Shown piece by piece: positions 25,793 to 35,800 of a stretch of DNA of 64,000 bases; the first letter of the stretch is position 1, and the number at the start of each line of letters is the position of its first letter. Under the pieces are notes generated by a model. The model did no database searches and was not told where the DNA came from. It was given only the letters and a program-made list of their open reading frames with translations. The DNA is from Oscillatoriaceae cyanobacterium Prado104. Lineage in GTDB: Bacteria > Cyanobacteriota > Cyanobacteriia > Cyanobacteriales > Microcoleaceae. The stretch lies in NCBI GenBank assembly GCA_025454405.1, contig JALOON010000052.1:1-64000 (forward strand), given 5' to 3'. A program made the position numbers and the translations under genes.

Positions 25793-25980
25793 ACAATATT
25801 AGTTTGCACTCAGCAATCGATTTGTGCAACTCAAATTTAGCAATTTAACATCTCAACTTAAGGAAGGTCTGCAAAAATCAGCCAAACTCTCCACAGGCTA
25901 AAGCATTGGAGGATATCGAAGTTTTCTGTTTCCGGCGACATTCCTTGCTTAACTTGCTAAACTTTTGTTATCTTGCAGCT
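25793..25980 (-). repeat. Long dispersed repeat, family C copy 1
   Basis: Read on the minus strand, conserved blocks GCAAGATAACAAAAGTTTAG and CTTAAGTTGAGATGTTAAAT with GCTAAATTTGAG flank a diverged middle. The same blocks in the same order are at 48373-48556 on the plus strand. The two ends are imperfectly complementary around TTTAGCAA/TTGCTAAA. Confidence 0.65.
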
Positions 25981-25992
25981 CCCTCGGACTAA

Positions 25993-26091
25993 CACGATCG
26001 CAAATGATTTGTAAATATCTTGCTCCCTCCCCTTAGTAAGGGGAGGGTTGGGGTGGGGTAAAAAATTTACAAATGATTTATGACTGCTATA
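25993..26091. repeat. MITE-like repeat, family A copy 3
   Basis: CGATCGCAAATGATTTGTAA at the left and TTACAAATGATTTATGACTG at the right, with a C/G-rich inside (CCTCCCCTTAGTAAGGGGAG). Inverse orientation to copy 2 at 9656-9758. Confidence 0.65.
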
Positions 26092-26143
26092 GATCGATGC
26101 TCTTGCTCTGTACTCTCTGCCTTCTCTGCGGTTAAATAATTCA

Positions 26144-26953
26144 ATGTCTCAATTACAAAGATTAGCAATTACTGCGGCTCAAATTGACGATCGCCAAATC
26201 AATTTAACTCCCGAACAGCAGCATTATTTACACCGAGTATTGCGGTTGAATCAGGGCGATCGATTTATTGCGATCGACGGCTGCGGGAATTGGTTGTTTG
26301 CAGTTTTAGAATCGCGTGAAACCGGGTTATTTGCCTCAATAATAGAGGAGATTGTTGTTAATACGGAGCTTCCCGTTAAAGCGATTTTGATAGCCGCCTT
26401 GCCCAAAGGAAACGGGTTTGACGAGGTTGTAAGGCAGGCGGTGGAATTGGGGGTGGCAAGTATTTTGCCTGTGACGAGCGATCGCACTTTGCTCAAACCG
26501 AGTCCTCAAAAAGTCGATCGCTGGAACAGAATTGCTGCGGAGGCGGCGGAACAATCGGAACGTCAATTTTTGCCGGCGGTTTTTGAGCCTGTTGCTTTTG
26601 ATTTGGCTGTGAAAGATTGCGTTGCAAAACATCGATTTATTTGTGTTGCTCGCGGGGAAAACAGACATTTGCTCGATTGTTTGGTTGGTTTAGATCCCCC
26701 CCAGCCCCCCTTAATAAGGGGGGAGCAAGAATTGGCACCCCCCCAGCCCCCCTTAGCAAGGGGGGAGCAAGAATGGGGGGAATTATCGATCGCGATTGCT
26801 ATTGGGCCTGAGGGTGGATGGACGGATGGTGAGGTGAAAAGGGCGATCGAATTTGGTTTTGAGCCTGTTTCTTTGGGTAGGAGAATTCTCAGGGCGGTGA
26901 CAGCGCCAATTGTGGCTTTATCTTTAGTGGGAGCAGCTTTTGAAAAGCGGTAA
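26144..26953 (+). CDS. rsmE: 16S rRNA m3U1498 methyltransferase RsmE
   Basis: The protein has 269 residues. An N-terminal PUA-like part (LAITAAQIDDRQINLTPEQQ, HYLHRVLRLNQGDRF) is followed by the SPOUT domain: AALPKGNGFDEVVRQAVELG, ILPVTSDRTLLKP, AAEAAEQSERQFLP, AIGPEGGWTDGE and SLGRRILRAVTAPIVAL, with the trefoil-knot SAM site at GPEGG and LGRRILR. RsmE methylates U1498 of 16S rRNA. Between about 184 and 213 an extra segment (DPPQPPLIRGEQE, APPQPPLARGEQE) is inserted, translated from two tandem copies of a C/G-rich palindromic repeat (26695-26780). It falls in a loop just before the GPEGG strand, so the enzyme is probably still active. Confidence 0.9.
   Translation: MSQLQRLAITAAQIDDRQINLTPEQQHYLHRVLRLNQGDRFIAIDGCGNWLFAVLESRETGLFASIIEEIVVNTELPVKAILIAALPKGNGFDEVVRQAVELGVASILPVTSDRTLLKPSPQKVDRWNRIAAEAAEQSERQFLPAVFEPVAFDLAVKDCVAKHRFICVARGENRHLLDCLVGLDPPQPPLIRGEQELAPPQPPLARGEQEWGELSIAIAIGPEGGWTDGEVKRAIEFGFEPVSLGRRILRAVTAPIVALSLVGAAFEKR
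26692..26780. repeat. Palindromic repeat inserted in rsmE
   Basis: Two tandem units of CCCCCCAGCCCCCCTTA then AAGGGGGGAGCAAGAA, each able to form a C-run/G-run hairpin. The insert keeps the rsmE frame open. Confidence 0.75.
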
Positions 26954-27140
26954 GCACCTTTTTAATCTTTTAAAGAAGAAGGAAGAGTTGATAGTTGATA
27001 GTTATAATTTATATTATTTTCGTTGGCATCGGAACGATCGAACCACAGAGGATACGGAGTAAGAATCTTGTCCAAATATCGCTCTATAATTAAAGATGAA
27101 TTGCGATGCCCAGATCGCGAAAAAGTATGCCGCGAAACTC

Positions 27141-27923
27141 ATGCCTTCCCTTTTCCCTGGAATGAATCCTTACTTGGAAAATCCCGAGCTATGGCCTGAA
27201 GTGCATAGCCGTCTAATTGTAGCGTTAGCCGATGCGATCGCACCCGCGCTACTTCCTAAATATTATGTTGCGATCGAAAAGCGAATTTACCTCAGCACTC
27301 CAGAAGATCGAATCTCGATCGGAATTCCCGATGTTTCAGTTGTCTCTCCTGGGGAACCAACGCCTTCAGAATTAACTAAAAGCAATAGTTCGATCGCTAC
27401 TTTATCTAAATCCAGCGAACCTCAAATCGTCACAGTTCCTTTAGATGAAGAGATACAGGAACGCTATTTGGAGATTCGAGATACCCTGACTGGAACGGTG
27501 ATTACCAGCATCGAACTCCTCTCACCCAAAAATAAGCGTGCTGGAGATGGAAGAGAAGCCTATACACGCAAACGCCAGCGGATTTTGACCAGTGCCACTC
27601 ACCTGGTTGAAATCGATTTTCTTCGGGGTGGAAAACCTATGCCAATGGAAGGGGTAAACCAGCTTAAAGACTACCGAATTTTGGTCAGCCCTAGCAATTT
27701 TAGACCTCATGCTCAGCTTTATACTTTTAAGGTACAAGATCCAATTCCCAAGTTTGAGTTACCATTAAAAGCAGGCGATAGCTCTGTGACGATCGATCTC
27801 AAACCTATTCTTGATGGAGTTTACGATCGTGGGGGATATCAGATCCGAATAGATTACAATCAACCTCTTATTCCAGTCTTGTCGAAGGAGCAGGCGGCTT
27901 GGTTGAAGAGATTGTTAGCTTAA
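27141..27923 (+). CDS. DUF4058 family protein
   Basis: The protein has 260 residues from the ATG at 27141, chosen because the family usually begins MPSPFPGMNPYLE and here reads MPSLFPGMNPYLENPELWPE; an upstream ATG at 27096 adds 15 unlike residues. Other family blocks are HSRLIVALADAIAPALLPKY, ISIGIPDVSVV, REAYTRKRQRILTSATHLVE and LKPILDGVYDRGGYQIRIDY. DUF4058 is abundant in filamentous cyanobacteria and of unknown function; a nuclease-like (PD-(D/E)XK) relation has been suggested by its IELLSPKNK context, but that is inference. It stands alone. Confidence 0.85.
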   Translation: MPSLFPGMNPYLENPELWPEVHSRLIVALADAIAPALLPKYYVAIEKRIYLSTPEDRISIGIPDVSVVSPGEPTPSELTKSNSSIATLSKSSEPQIVTVPLDEEIQERYLEIRDTLTGTVITSIELLSPKNKRAGDGREAYTRKRQRILTSATHLVEIDFLRGGKPMPMEGVNQLKDYRILVSPSNFRPHAQLYTFKVQDPIPKFELPLKAGDSSVTIDLKPILDGVYDRGGYQIRIDYNQPLIPVLSKEQAAWLKRLLA

Positions 27924-28061
27924 GCAACATTTACCGCAGATTGCAAGTTTATGAAGTACACCCCCTCCTTTTTCTTCTCTCCCTCTGCGTTCTCTGTGAT
28001 TTAATAATTCTGATGTAATTGGAAGTAACATTAGAGAACAACCTTGCTCGATCGCGCTCTG

Positions 28062-29228
28062 CTAATCAAAAATTCCGCCTTTTCCTATCAACTCAGTCTT
28101 GAAGCTTTCCGAAATTCCCAAACAACCTGCAAACCTTGCATTTTCCACCGCAGTACCTTTCAGATCGGCGCGACTCAAATCGGCACCTTTCAAATTCGCA
28201 CCTCTCAAATTAACCCCACTCAAATCTGCATTTTTTAAAGCTGCATCGGTCAAATTCGCATCAACTAAAACAGCATTTGGTAAATAAGCACTGCTCAAAT
28301 TTGCACCGTTCAAATTTGCACCTGTCAAGTTCGCCCGCGGCAGTTTTGTTCGCAGATCGGCACCGCTCAAATTCGCTTTGCTAAGTTCGGCGTCGCGCAA
28401 ATTAGCATTGCACAAAGTAGCTTTAATTAAAGTAGCACCACTCAGCACAGCACCGCTGAGATCTGCTAGTGTAAAATCGACACCGCTGAGGTTGGCATCT
28501 CGCAAATCCGCACCTCTTAAATCGATATAGTGCAAGTCAAAATTGCTTAAATCTGCTCCAGCAAAATCATCTAGAGGATTCAAGCCAACTGTTTCTGCAA
28601 GTTGGATAAAGTCGCTATTTTTATCAGTTGAAAATAAGTACGCAAGTAGCGATAGCTGCTGCTGCCGGTATTCGTTAGCTTTTTCGTAATTTGCTAAGTA
28701 TTTGTAGGCGAGTTTCAAACTTTTTAAAGCTTTGCGTTCGATCCGATCGTCCTTATTTTTCCGCGCCATCGCTAACTGTTGCTGGTAGCATTCGATCGCC
28801 CCTAAAAAATCTCCTTTAGCATCGAAAGCAAATGCTAGATTGCCCAAAGTTTCTGCTTCCGATCGGCTGTCGCCTTGTTCCCGCGCGATCGCCAAACGCT
28901 GCTGCTGGTATTCGATAGCCCCAGCAAAATCTTCCAAAGCGCAGCAAGCATTGCCCAGATTGCCCAACGCATTAGCTTCTCCCCGACGGTCGCCCATTTC
29001 GATCGCCAGTGTCAAATGCTGTTGGTAGCATTCGATCGCCTTAGCATAATCTCCCAGCGCTTCGTAAGCAACGCCCATATTTCCCAACGCTGCGCCCGAT
29101 CGCCGCTTGTCGCCGGTTTCTCGATACAGTACCAGCGCTTGTTGCCAAGACTCCAGCGCCGCCTCGAATTGGTGCGCTTGATATTGCGAGATCCCCTGTT
29201 TGACTAGCCCGTTAGCTTGTTCGCTCAT
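28062..29228 (-). CDS. TPR and pentapeptide-repeat protein
   Basis: The protein has 388 residues from the ATG at 29228; an upstream TTG at 29249 is less likely. Residues about 5-200 hold five TPR-like units of 40 residues (GISQYQAHQFEAALESWQQA, GVAYEALGDYAKAIECYQQH, and so on), of the type that often binds proteins. Residues about 220-370 hold about 26 pentapeptide repeats A(D/N)LXX (ADLRDANLSGVDFTLADLSG, ANLKGADLSRADLKG), which form a right-handed quadrilateral beta helix. This pairing is common in cyanobacterial scaffold or signalling proteins. No catalytic domain is visible. Antisense open frames over the repeats are shadows. Confidence 0.85.
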   Translation of the reverse strand: MSEQANGLVKQGISQYQAHQFEAALESWQQALVLYRETGDKRRSGAALGNMGVAYEALGDYAKAIECYQQHLTLAIEMGDRRGEANALGNLGNACCALEDFAGAIEYQQQRLAIAREQGDSRSEAETLGNLAFAFDAKGDFLGAIECYQQQLAMARKNKDDRIERKALKSLKLAYKYLANYEKANEYRQQQLSLLAYLFSTDKNSDFIQLAETVGLNPLDDFAGADLSNFDLHYIDLRGADLRDANLSGVDFTLADLSGAVLSGATLIKATLCNANLRDAELSKANLSGADLRTKLPRANLTGANLNGANLSSAYLPNAVLVDANLTDAALKNADLSGVNLRGANLKGADLSRADLKGTAVENARFAGCLGISESFKTELIGKGGIFD

Positions 29229-29330
29229 ACTTATGTGCAAATAATTCAACTACAACTTTAATCGATCGCGATCGGTAACAGGTGTAGCTTGCAGTCAGGA
29301 CTGATATTTGAACCGCATTGCCAAACACGC

Positions 29331-29429
29331 AAAAAAAGAGAGAGCCACCTCAGTAACTCTCCCTGCCATCAGGGTGCATCTGTTTAACACAATAACATAT
29401 TTCTGATCTAAGGGGTTAAACCCTTTTTT
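29331..29429. ncRNA. Terminator-bounded repeat unit 1 (possible small RNA)
   Basis: The unit has at the left a hairpin GAGAGCCAC/GTAACTCTC preceded by A7 (a terminator for minus-strand transcription), a central TGCCATCAGGGTGCATC, and at the right AGGGGTTAAACCCCTTTTTT (a terminator for plus-strand transcription). Units 2 and 3 have the same plan. As a plus-strand RNA it would be about 90 nt with a 5' hairpin, an open middle and a Rho-independent end. No known family is assigned. Confidence 0.45.
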
Positions 29430-29512
29430 AGTTGTCAGTATTTTTGAAGAAGTGGCTCTTAACTCGCCTCAGTGTTTTCGCGTCACTATCCTAAATATCA
29501 AAAGACTTGACA

Positions 29513-29537
29513 CTCCCCAGCCTGAAGGCGTGGGGAT
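29513..29537 (-). mobile_element. IS200/IS605 right-end hairpin
   Basis: CTCCCCAGCC and GGCGTGGGGA pair on either side of TGAA just after the tnpB stop. In this family the 3' end of tnpB and the adjoining hairpin supply the guide (omega) RNA scaffold, so this may be the remaining RNA locus. Confidence 0.6.
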
Positions 29538-29545
29538 TCTTCGAT

Positions 29546-30346
29546 CTACGAGCTGACTTGCTCGGGCAGGATTTCTCCAGCCAAAGTAGCGGTCAATTCT
29601 CCCGAAGCGTTGCTCGCATTTAGTGCAAAGGTTCCGACGTGCCCCGCCGTACCCAATCCTCGACTGAGGATGTTTCTAGCTGCATTCAAATCTCTGTCAA
29701 GAATACAACCGCACTTACAAACGTGCGTTCTTGTAGATAGCATTTTCTTGACAACTTCACCGCAAAGGGAGCATTCTTGGCTGGTATATTGCGGATTTAC
29801 CGCAATCGTTACTCGCTCAAATACCTTTCCAAAGTATTCAAGCCAGACGCGGAACTGATACCAAGATGCGTCGTTGATAGACTTTGCCAAACAGTGATTC
29901 TGCACCAGATTCTTGATTCTCAAATCTTCGTAGGCGATCGAGTCGTTTGACTGAACCACGTACCTTGCCAATTTCACGGCATGGTCTTTACGTTGCCTAC
30001 TTATTTTGAGATGGCGCTTGCCTAAAATCTGTCGGGCTTTGCCTCGGTTTTTTGAACCTTTAACTTTTCTAGATACCCGACGGTGATTGCGTTTGAGAAC
30101 AGGTTCTCCTTTTCTTAGGAATCTAGGATTTTCAACCGTGACTCCGTTTGAATCGGTGTAGTATTCCTTCAATCCAACGTCTAATCCAATTGTGTTGCCT
30201 GTCGGTTCTGTGTTTTCTTTTCTATCGACATCAATACAGAACTGAACGTACACACCGTCTGGGGGTTTTAAACCCAGGTTTTTGATAAAAAAAGGGAGAG
30301 CTACCTCAGTAACTCTCCTTGCCATCAGGGTGCATCTACATAACAC
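29546..30346 (-). pseudogene. tnpB: TnpB (IS200/IS605 RNA-guided nuclease), 5'-truncated
   Basis: The 266-codon frame contains the RuvC-like nuclease core of TnpB: Asp in NTIGLDVGLKEYY, Glu in IAYEDLRIKNLV, zinc-finger cysteines CSLCGEVV and CKCGC, and Asp in LDRDLNAARNIL. Complete cyanobacterial TnpB proteins have about 400 residues; the N-terminal ~130 residues are absent. The first ~18 codons are encoded by repeat unit 2 (30287-30386), so the true homology begins near KPPDGVYVQFCIDV. No tnpA is nearby. Catalytic residues are kept, but without its N-terminal recognition part the product should not act as a guided nuclease. Confidence 0.85.
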
Positions 30347-30386
30347 AATATAACAGGTTTGCTGTGTGGGGTCAAACCCCTTTTAT
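30287..30386. ncRNA. Terminator-bounded repeat unit 2 (possible small RNA)
   Basis: Same plan as unit 1: A7, GGGAGAGCTAC/GTAACTCTCC hairpin, TTGCCATCAGGGTGCATC, a variable stretch, then GGGGTCAAACCCCTTTT. It is joined directly to the truncated tnpB. Confidence 0.45.
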
Positions 30387-30567
30387 TAAAAAAATCTAAA
30401 AAAATGTAGCGCAATACGTTATCTGGATCTGCTACCCCCGCTCGGAGCGATCGCTAATTTATCCCGCTCCGAGTTCTCCCGCAATCCCCTTCTCGATCGA
30501 ATAGGGGGTATTACTCGGATTTAGGATAACTCGCGATCTGTTTGCGTGCGTATCCCAAAAAATAAGC

Positions 30568-30667
30568 AAAAAAAAGAGAGAGCTACCTAAGTAACTCTCC
30601 TTGCCATCAGGGTGCATCTACATAACAAAATATAACATACCTGCCCTGAGGGGTAAAACCCCCTTTT
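30568..30667. ncRNA. Terminator-bounded repeat unit 3 (possible small RNA)
   Basis: Same plan as units 1 and 2: A8, GAGAGCTAC/GTAACTCTC hairpin, TTGCCATCAGGGTGCATC, ACATAACAAAATATAAC, then GGGGTAAAACCCCCTTTT. The 180 bases between units 2 and 3 hold an inverted pair CTCGGAGCG/CGCTCCGAG (about 30451-30474) and no gene. Confidence 0.45.
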
Positions 30668-30881
30668 GTGAAGATACGGTGAAAAAAACCGTACCAAGCT
30701 GTAAAGTTCGTGTGAAGAACTAATAACGAACACTTGGATAATTCAGGGAAAACCTAGAATTAATTTCCCAATACTGGCAGAAAAATTGCGGAGGAGATGG
30801 CCCCGATCGCGGGTTCGCCTCCGCGAAAACCCTGAGTTAGCTGGCAAAATCCGCTACAGTGTCCCACTCTAATTGCTGGTT

Positions 30882-32366
30882 TCAAGCGTTAAGCTTTTTG
30901 GCAAGCAACTCGTTGGTCAACTTGGGATCTGCCCTGCCACCGGTTTCCTTCATCACCTTACCGACAAAAAAGCCCAGCAGCTTGGTTTTGCCGCCCCGAT
31001 ACTGTTCGAGTTCCTTGGGATTGGCTGCCAAAACAGCATCGATCGCGCTTTCAAGAGCTCCGGTATCCGAGATTTGAATCAAACCCTTGCTTTCTACCAA
31101 CTTTTGAGGGGAACCCCCGGTTGACAGCAACTCGGGCAAAATATCCTTAGCAATTTTGCCGCTAATCGTGCCGGCATCGATCAGCGAAATCAATTCTGCT
31201 AACTCGTAAGGTTGAAAAGGAATTTCGGAAATTGCCAGCTTTTTCTCTTTCAAGTAAGCAGTGATATCGCCCATCACCCAATTCGCAGCTTGCTTGGCTG
31301 GAGCACCGGCATCAATCGCCCTTTCAAAATAGATTGCTACCGATTTATCGTCAGTCAAAACTCGCGCGTCGTAAGCAGAAAGCCCGAATCGAGATTCGTA
31401 GCGATCGCGTTTTTCGGCAGGCAATTCCGGCAGTTGAGATTTCCACTCCTCTAGCTGACTTCTGGAAACTTCGATCGGCGGTAAATCCGGTTCCGGGAAA
31501 TAGCGGTAATCGCTCGAACCTTCCTTAATCCGCATGCTGACAGTACACTGTTTGCCTTCATCCCAAAGTCGCGTTTCTTGAACAATGCGTTCCCCATTTG
31601 CCAAGGCTTGAATTTGCCGTTCGATTTCATAATCGATCGCCCGTTCGATCGCGTTAAAAGAGTTCATATTTTTAATTTCCACCTTCGTGCCGAACTCTTT
31701 TGTACCGACAGGGCGCACCGAAATATTCACATCGCAGCGCAGGGAACCTTCTTGCATGTTGCCGTCGCCGACGCCGATATAGCGGACGATCCGGCGCAAT
31801 TCTTGACCGTACTCGGCAGCTTCCGCGCCCGATCGCAAATCCGGTTCCGAAACAATTTCAATTAGCGGTACGCCAGCGCGGTTGTAATCCACCATAGAAT
31901 AAGTAGAACCGCTGAGCCGATCGCTTCCGCCGTGAACCAATTTTCCCGCATCTTCTTCCATGTGCAGGCGAGTAATCCCGATTTTTTTCCGAATAGGATT
32001 GCCTGCTTTATCAATTAGTTCAATTTCCAACCAACCGTCAGTCGCGATCGGCAAATCGTACTGCGAAATTTGATAATTTTTCGGCAAATCCGGGTAGAAA
32101 TATTGCTTGCGATCGAACTTGCTGTAATGTGCGATTTGGCAGTTGAGGGCTAATCCCGCTTTCACCGCATATTCCAACACTTTCTGATTTAATACTGGCA
32201 ACACTCCCGGCATTCCCATGCAAATTGGGTCAATGTTAGTATTGGGAGAAACGCCAAATTCCGTGGAAGAACTAGAGAAAATTTTAGTATTGGTACTCAG
32301 TTGGCAGTGAGTTTCCAGACCGATAATGGCTTCGTACTGAGTTTTAACTGGTGCTGCAGCAGTCAT
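30882..32366 (-). CDS. gatB: Asp/Glu-tRNA amidotransferase subunit B
   Basis: The protein has 494 residues, normal for GatB. The N-terminal catalytic cradle shows YEAIIGLETHCQLSTNTKIF, DPICMGMPGVLPVLN, FDRKQYFYPDLPKNYQISQY, HMEEDAGKLVHGG, DYNRAGVPLIEIVSEPDLRS and MQEGSLRCDVNISVRP. The C-terminal YqeY-like tail domain (about 350-494) includes GKVMKETGGRADPKLTNELL. GatB works with GatA and GatC to convert Glu-tRNA(Gln) to Gln-tRNA(Gln), essential in cyanobacteria. gatA and gatC are not in the window, as is usual in this phylum. Start ATG at 32366. Confidence 0.97.
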   Translation of the reverse strand: MTAAAPVKTQYEAIIGLETHCQLSTNTKIFSSSSTEFGVSPNTNIDPICMGMPGVLPVLNQKVLEYAVKAGLALNCQIAHYSKFDRKQYFYPDLPKNYQISQYDLPIATDGWLEIELIDKAGNPIRKKIGITRLHMEEDAGKLVHGGSDRLSGSTYSMVDYNRAGVPLIEIVSEPDLRSGAEAAEYGQELRRIVRYIGVGDGNMQEGSLRCDVNISVRPVGTKEFGTKVEIKNMNSFNAIERAIDYEIERQIQALANGERIVQETRLWDEGKQCTVSMRIKEGSSDYRYFPEPDLPPIEVSRSQLEEWKSQLPELPAEKRDRYESRFGLSAYDARVLTDDKSVAIYFERAIDAGAPAKQAANWVMGDITAYLKEKKLAISEIPFQPYELAELISLIDAGTISGKIAKDILPELLSTGGSPQKLVESKGLIQISDTGALESAIDAVLAANPKELEQYRGGKTKLLGFFVGKVMKETGGRADPKLTNELLAKKLNA

Positions 32367-32816
32367 AAGCGACTAAATATCTGAATAACTTTAAACTTTA
32401 TTTTAGCTGTTTATCGACCAAATTGATTTTCCAGAGCGATCGCCCATCGGACAGCGCCCAGGACCCCGCACACCATCGGGTTCCATCGCCCGCCCCAGCA
32501 TCCGATCGCGGTTTTTAACGCCATAATAAGTATGCGATACGGACACCCAGCGCCAGCGCCAGCGCCCCTAAACCACCACCGATCCGATCGGCTGGCTTAA
32601 ACCTACCCAATTCCCGACAATTATGGTAATAGTAAGCGTTCTGCGAAGGCTTAACAATGGCAATTTACTACTCTGTGTCAAGATAGAAGTTGAGCAGATC
32701 GGCGCTAGCAAGTGCAAACACTTTGAGCTTCGAGCTTTGCTGTTATTTTTTAATCTCTCAAGACTAGCTAGCTGAACCAAAAGCTATTTCTAGCAATCAA
32801 AATAACCTTTTAAAAT
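32367..32816. other. Spacer between gatB and the sensor kinase
   Basis: No gene is recognised. A GC-rich part (about 32440-32590) contains reiterated CAGCGCCAGCGCC. The right part is AT-rich and should hold the promoter of the sensor kinase. I call no specific site. Confidence 0.35.
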
Positions 32817-35800
32817 ATGTCAGAAATACCGCGGACAACTGCTTTACAGTTAACTCACAACTTAGACAGCCTGCAACAAGCAGAAGCTGCATTAAAAATA
32901 GCTTGGGAACAACTAGAACAACAAATCGAACAAACGATCGCTCAGACGGCAGCGATCGTCCCCAACAACGCACGGCAATTAAGAGATTGTTTCGATCGTA
33001 CCAAGCAACTGTGTCACGAGTTTAAAACCCAGATGAAACAAACAGTTTCGCGCCTGAATTTTCATGTAGAAAACTCGCCAATGGCAGTTATAGAATGGGA
33101 TAATAGATATCGAATTATCCGCTGGTCGCCGCAAGCCGAAAAAATGTTTGGCTGGAAAAATGAAGAAACTGTGGGTAAAGACTGGCACGACTTCTCAATA
33201 GTTGATGAAGCAGAAGGCGAGTCAGTTAACTTAATAGCCAATAAACTTTTAGAAGGCAGCGAAAGCCGCAGCATTAGTTGCCACCGCAATTATACTAAAG
33301 ACGGCTCAATAATTTACTGTGAATGGTATAGTTCCACGCTGAAAGATCCAGAAGGAAAAGTAATTTCAGTTCTATCTTTTGCTATAGATGCCAGCGAGCG
33401 TATTTGCACTCAAGAAGAACTGCACCGACGCGAACGATATTTCAGCGCGATCGCCGAAAATTCTACCGATATTATAGCCCGGTACGATCGAGAACTTCGC
33501 CACCTTTACGTCAACCGAGCGATCGAAACAGCAACCGGAAAATTCCCCGCAGAATTTATCGGCAAAACCAACAAAGAATCGGGAATGCCCGTAGATTTTT
33601 GCAAACTTTTCGATGAATATATTACTCAAGTTTTTTTAACAGGTCAACCAGAAACTATAGAATTTGAGTTTCTCAACCCCCAGGGCATCAAACATTATCA
33701 CTGTCGGGTATTGCCCGAATTTACCGGAGACAATTCAATAGAAACAGTTTTAACGATCGCCCGCGACATTACAGAACTCAAACAAGTCGAATTGCATTTG
33801 CGCCACAGCGAATCTAAATTTAGAAGCATAGTGAATTCTAATTTGATGGGGATATTTTTTTGGGACATTGACGGCAATATTCTAGATGCAAATGACTTCT
33901 TTTTAAACACGGTAAATTATACCCGAAATGACCTGATTTCAGGAAGGATTAACTGGCAAGAAATGACACCGCCAGAATACCAAATTCTCGACGCACAAAA
34001 ACTCGCTGAACTGATTGTTTCCAGGATGGTTGTTCCCTTTGCCAAAGAATACGTGCGTTCCGATGGCAGTCGCGTTCCGGTATTGCTGGGCGGTACATTG
34101 TTAGAAGGTTCGCAGAATCTGGGCGTTAGTTTTGTCCTGGACTTGACCGATCGCAAACAAGCAGAATTTGAACTGCAAAAACAGCAAGAACTTTTAGAGA
34201 GCATCCTCAAAACTATCCCGAACTTTCTCTATATTTACGATACGGAAAGCAACAAAATTATTTATATCAGTGAATCTGTCACAACCATGCTAGGGTACAC
34301 TGCCCAAGAATTAGAAGAGTTTGTTACAGCGGCTGTGGCGGACTTGGTTCATCCCGAAGATCGACCAAAACTAATTGCAGGCATCCAAAAACTCAAAGAC
34401 AGCATGAATTCCCAGGAAATAGATGACAGAGACTACAGAATCAAACACAAAAACGGGGAATGGCGCTGGGTACACGATCGAGCCAGAATTTTCAAAAACA
34501 ATTCCGAGGGAAAAACCTGGCAAATAATTGGTTCCGTCCTCGACATCAGCGATCGCAAAGCAGCAGAAGCATCATTAAAACAGCAAAAAGAAGTGCTGCA
34601 AACTATCTTTGACAACGTACCAGTCATGCTCGGATTCTTAAATAAGAATAGTGAAATAGAGTGGGTAAACCGCCACTGGGAAGAAGTGTTGGGCTGGAGT
34701 TGCGAAGAAATGAAAAGTGGCGATATCTTTGCGGAATTTTATCCAGACCCAGAATACCGCCAGTATGTTTTGGATGAAGTTCAAGCAGCTAATCGGAACT
34801 GGAGCGACTTCAAAACTAAAGTAAAAGATGGGCGAATTATTGATACTTGTTGGGCAAATATTAATTTATCAGACGGCAGCAGGATCGGCATCGGTCAAGA
34901 TATTACAAAACGCAAAATAGCAGAAGCAGAACTTAAAGAACTCAACGAAACTTTAGAAGCTCAAGTAGCTCAGCGCACCGCCGAATTAGAAACTTTTTTT
35001 GATGCTTTGCCGGACTATATTTTTGTGGTAGAACGGGAGAATATGCGCCTATCTTTTGTCAACCATACCATGGCAAAGTTTTCCGGTTTCGACAGCAGGC
35101 AGCAAATGCAGGGTAAAACTATTTTTGAGTGCTATCCCAGCGAACTAGCAGAAAGGTTTTACCAGAAAAATATCCAAGTATTTGAGTCAGGTAAAACTCT
35201 GCACTTGCAGGACAAATTTGTGAAAGCTGCAGGTAGTGTTTACTTAGACACGTTTAAAATTCCTCTGAGAAATTTGGACGGCGAGGTTTATGCTTTAATT
35301 GGCACTTCTCGCAATATCACTGAGTTGGTAGAAACCAAACAAGCTTTATCGGAACGCACAGTTCAATTAGAAGCAGCTAACAAAGAATTAGAATCTTTTT
35401 GCTATTCAGTTTCTCACGATTTGCGCGCGCCGTTGCGGCATATTTCAGGTTTTGTCAGTGCCTTGAAACAGCGCTTGGAAACCAGCGAAGCTGCGCGCGA
35501 TCGCAAGATAGTTCACTATATAGAAGTAATTGAAGACAGCAGTCAAAAAATGAGTTTGTTGATTGATGGTTTGCTGATGCTGTCGCGGGTAGGCCGCGCC
35601 GAATTAATGCAAATTCCGATCGACCTCGATCGCTTGGTGCAAACAGCGATTAAATTGGCTAAACCCCGAACTGGCGCAACTTCCTCCCAAATTCCCCAAA
35701 ACGTTGAATTTGAAATCGGCAATTTGCCGGCGGTGACGGGAGATCCCACCTTGCTACAACAGGTATTCAGCAATTTGATCGGCAACGCCGTTAAGTTCAG

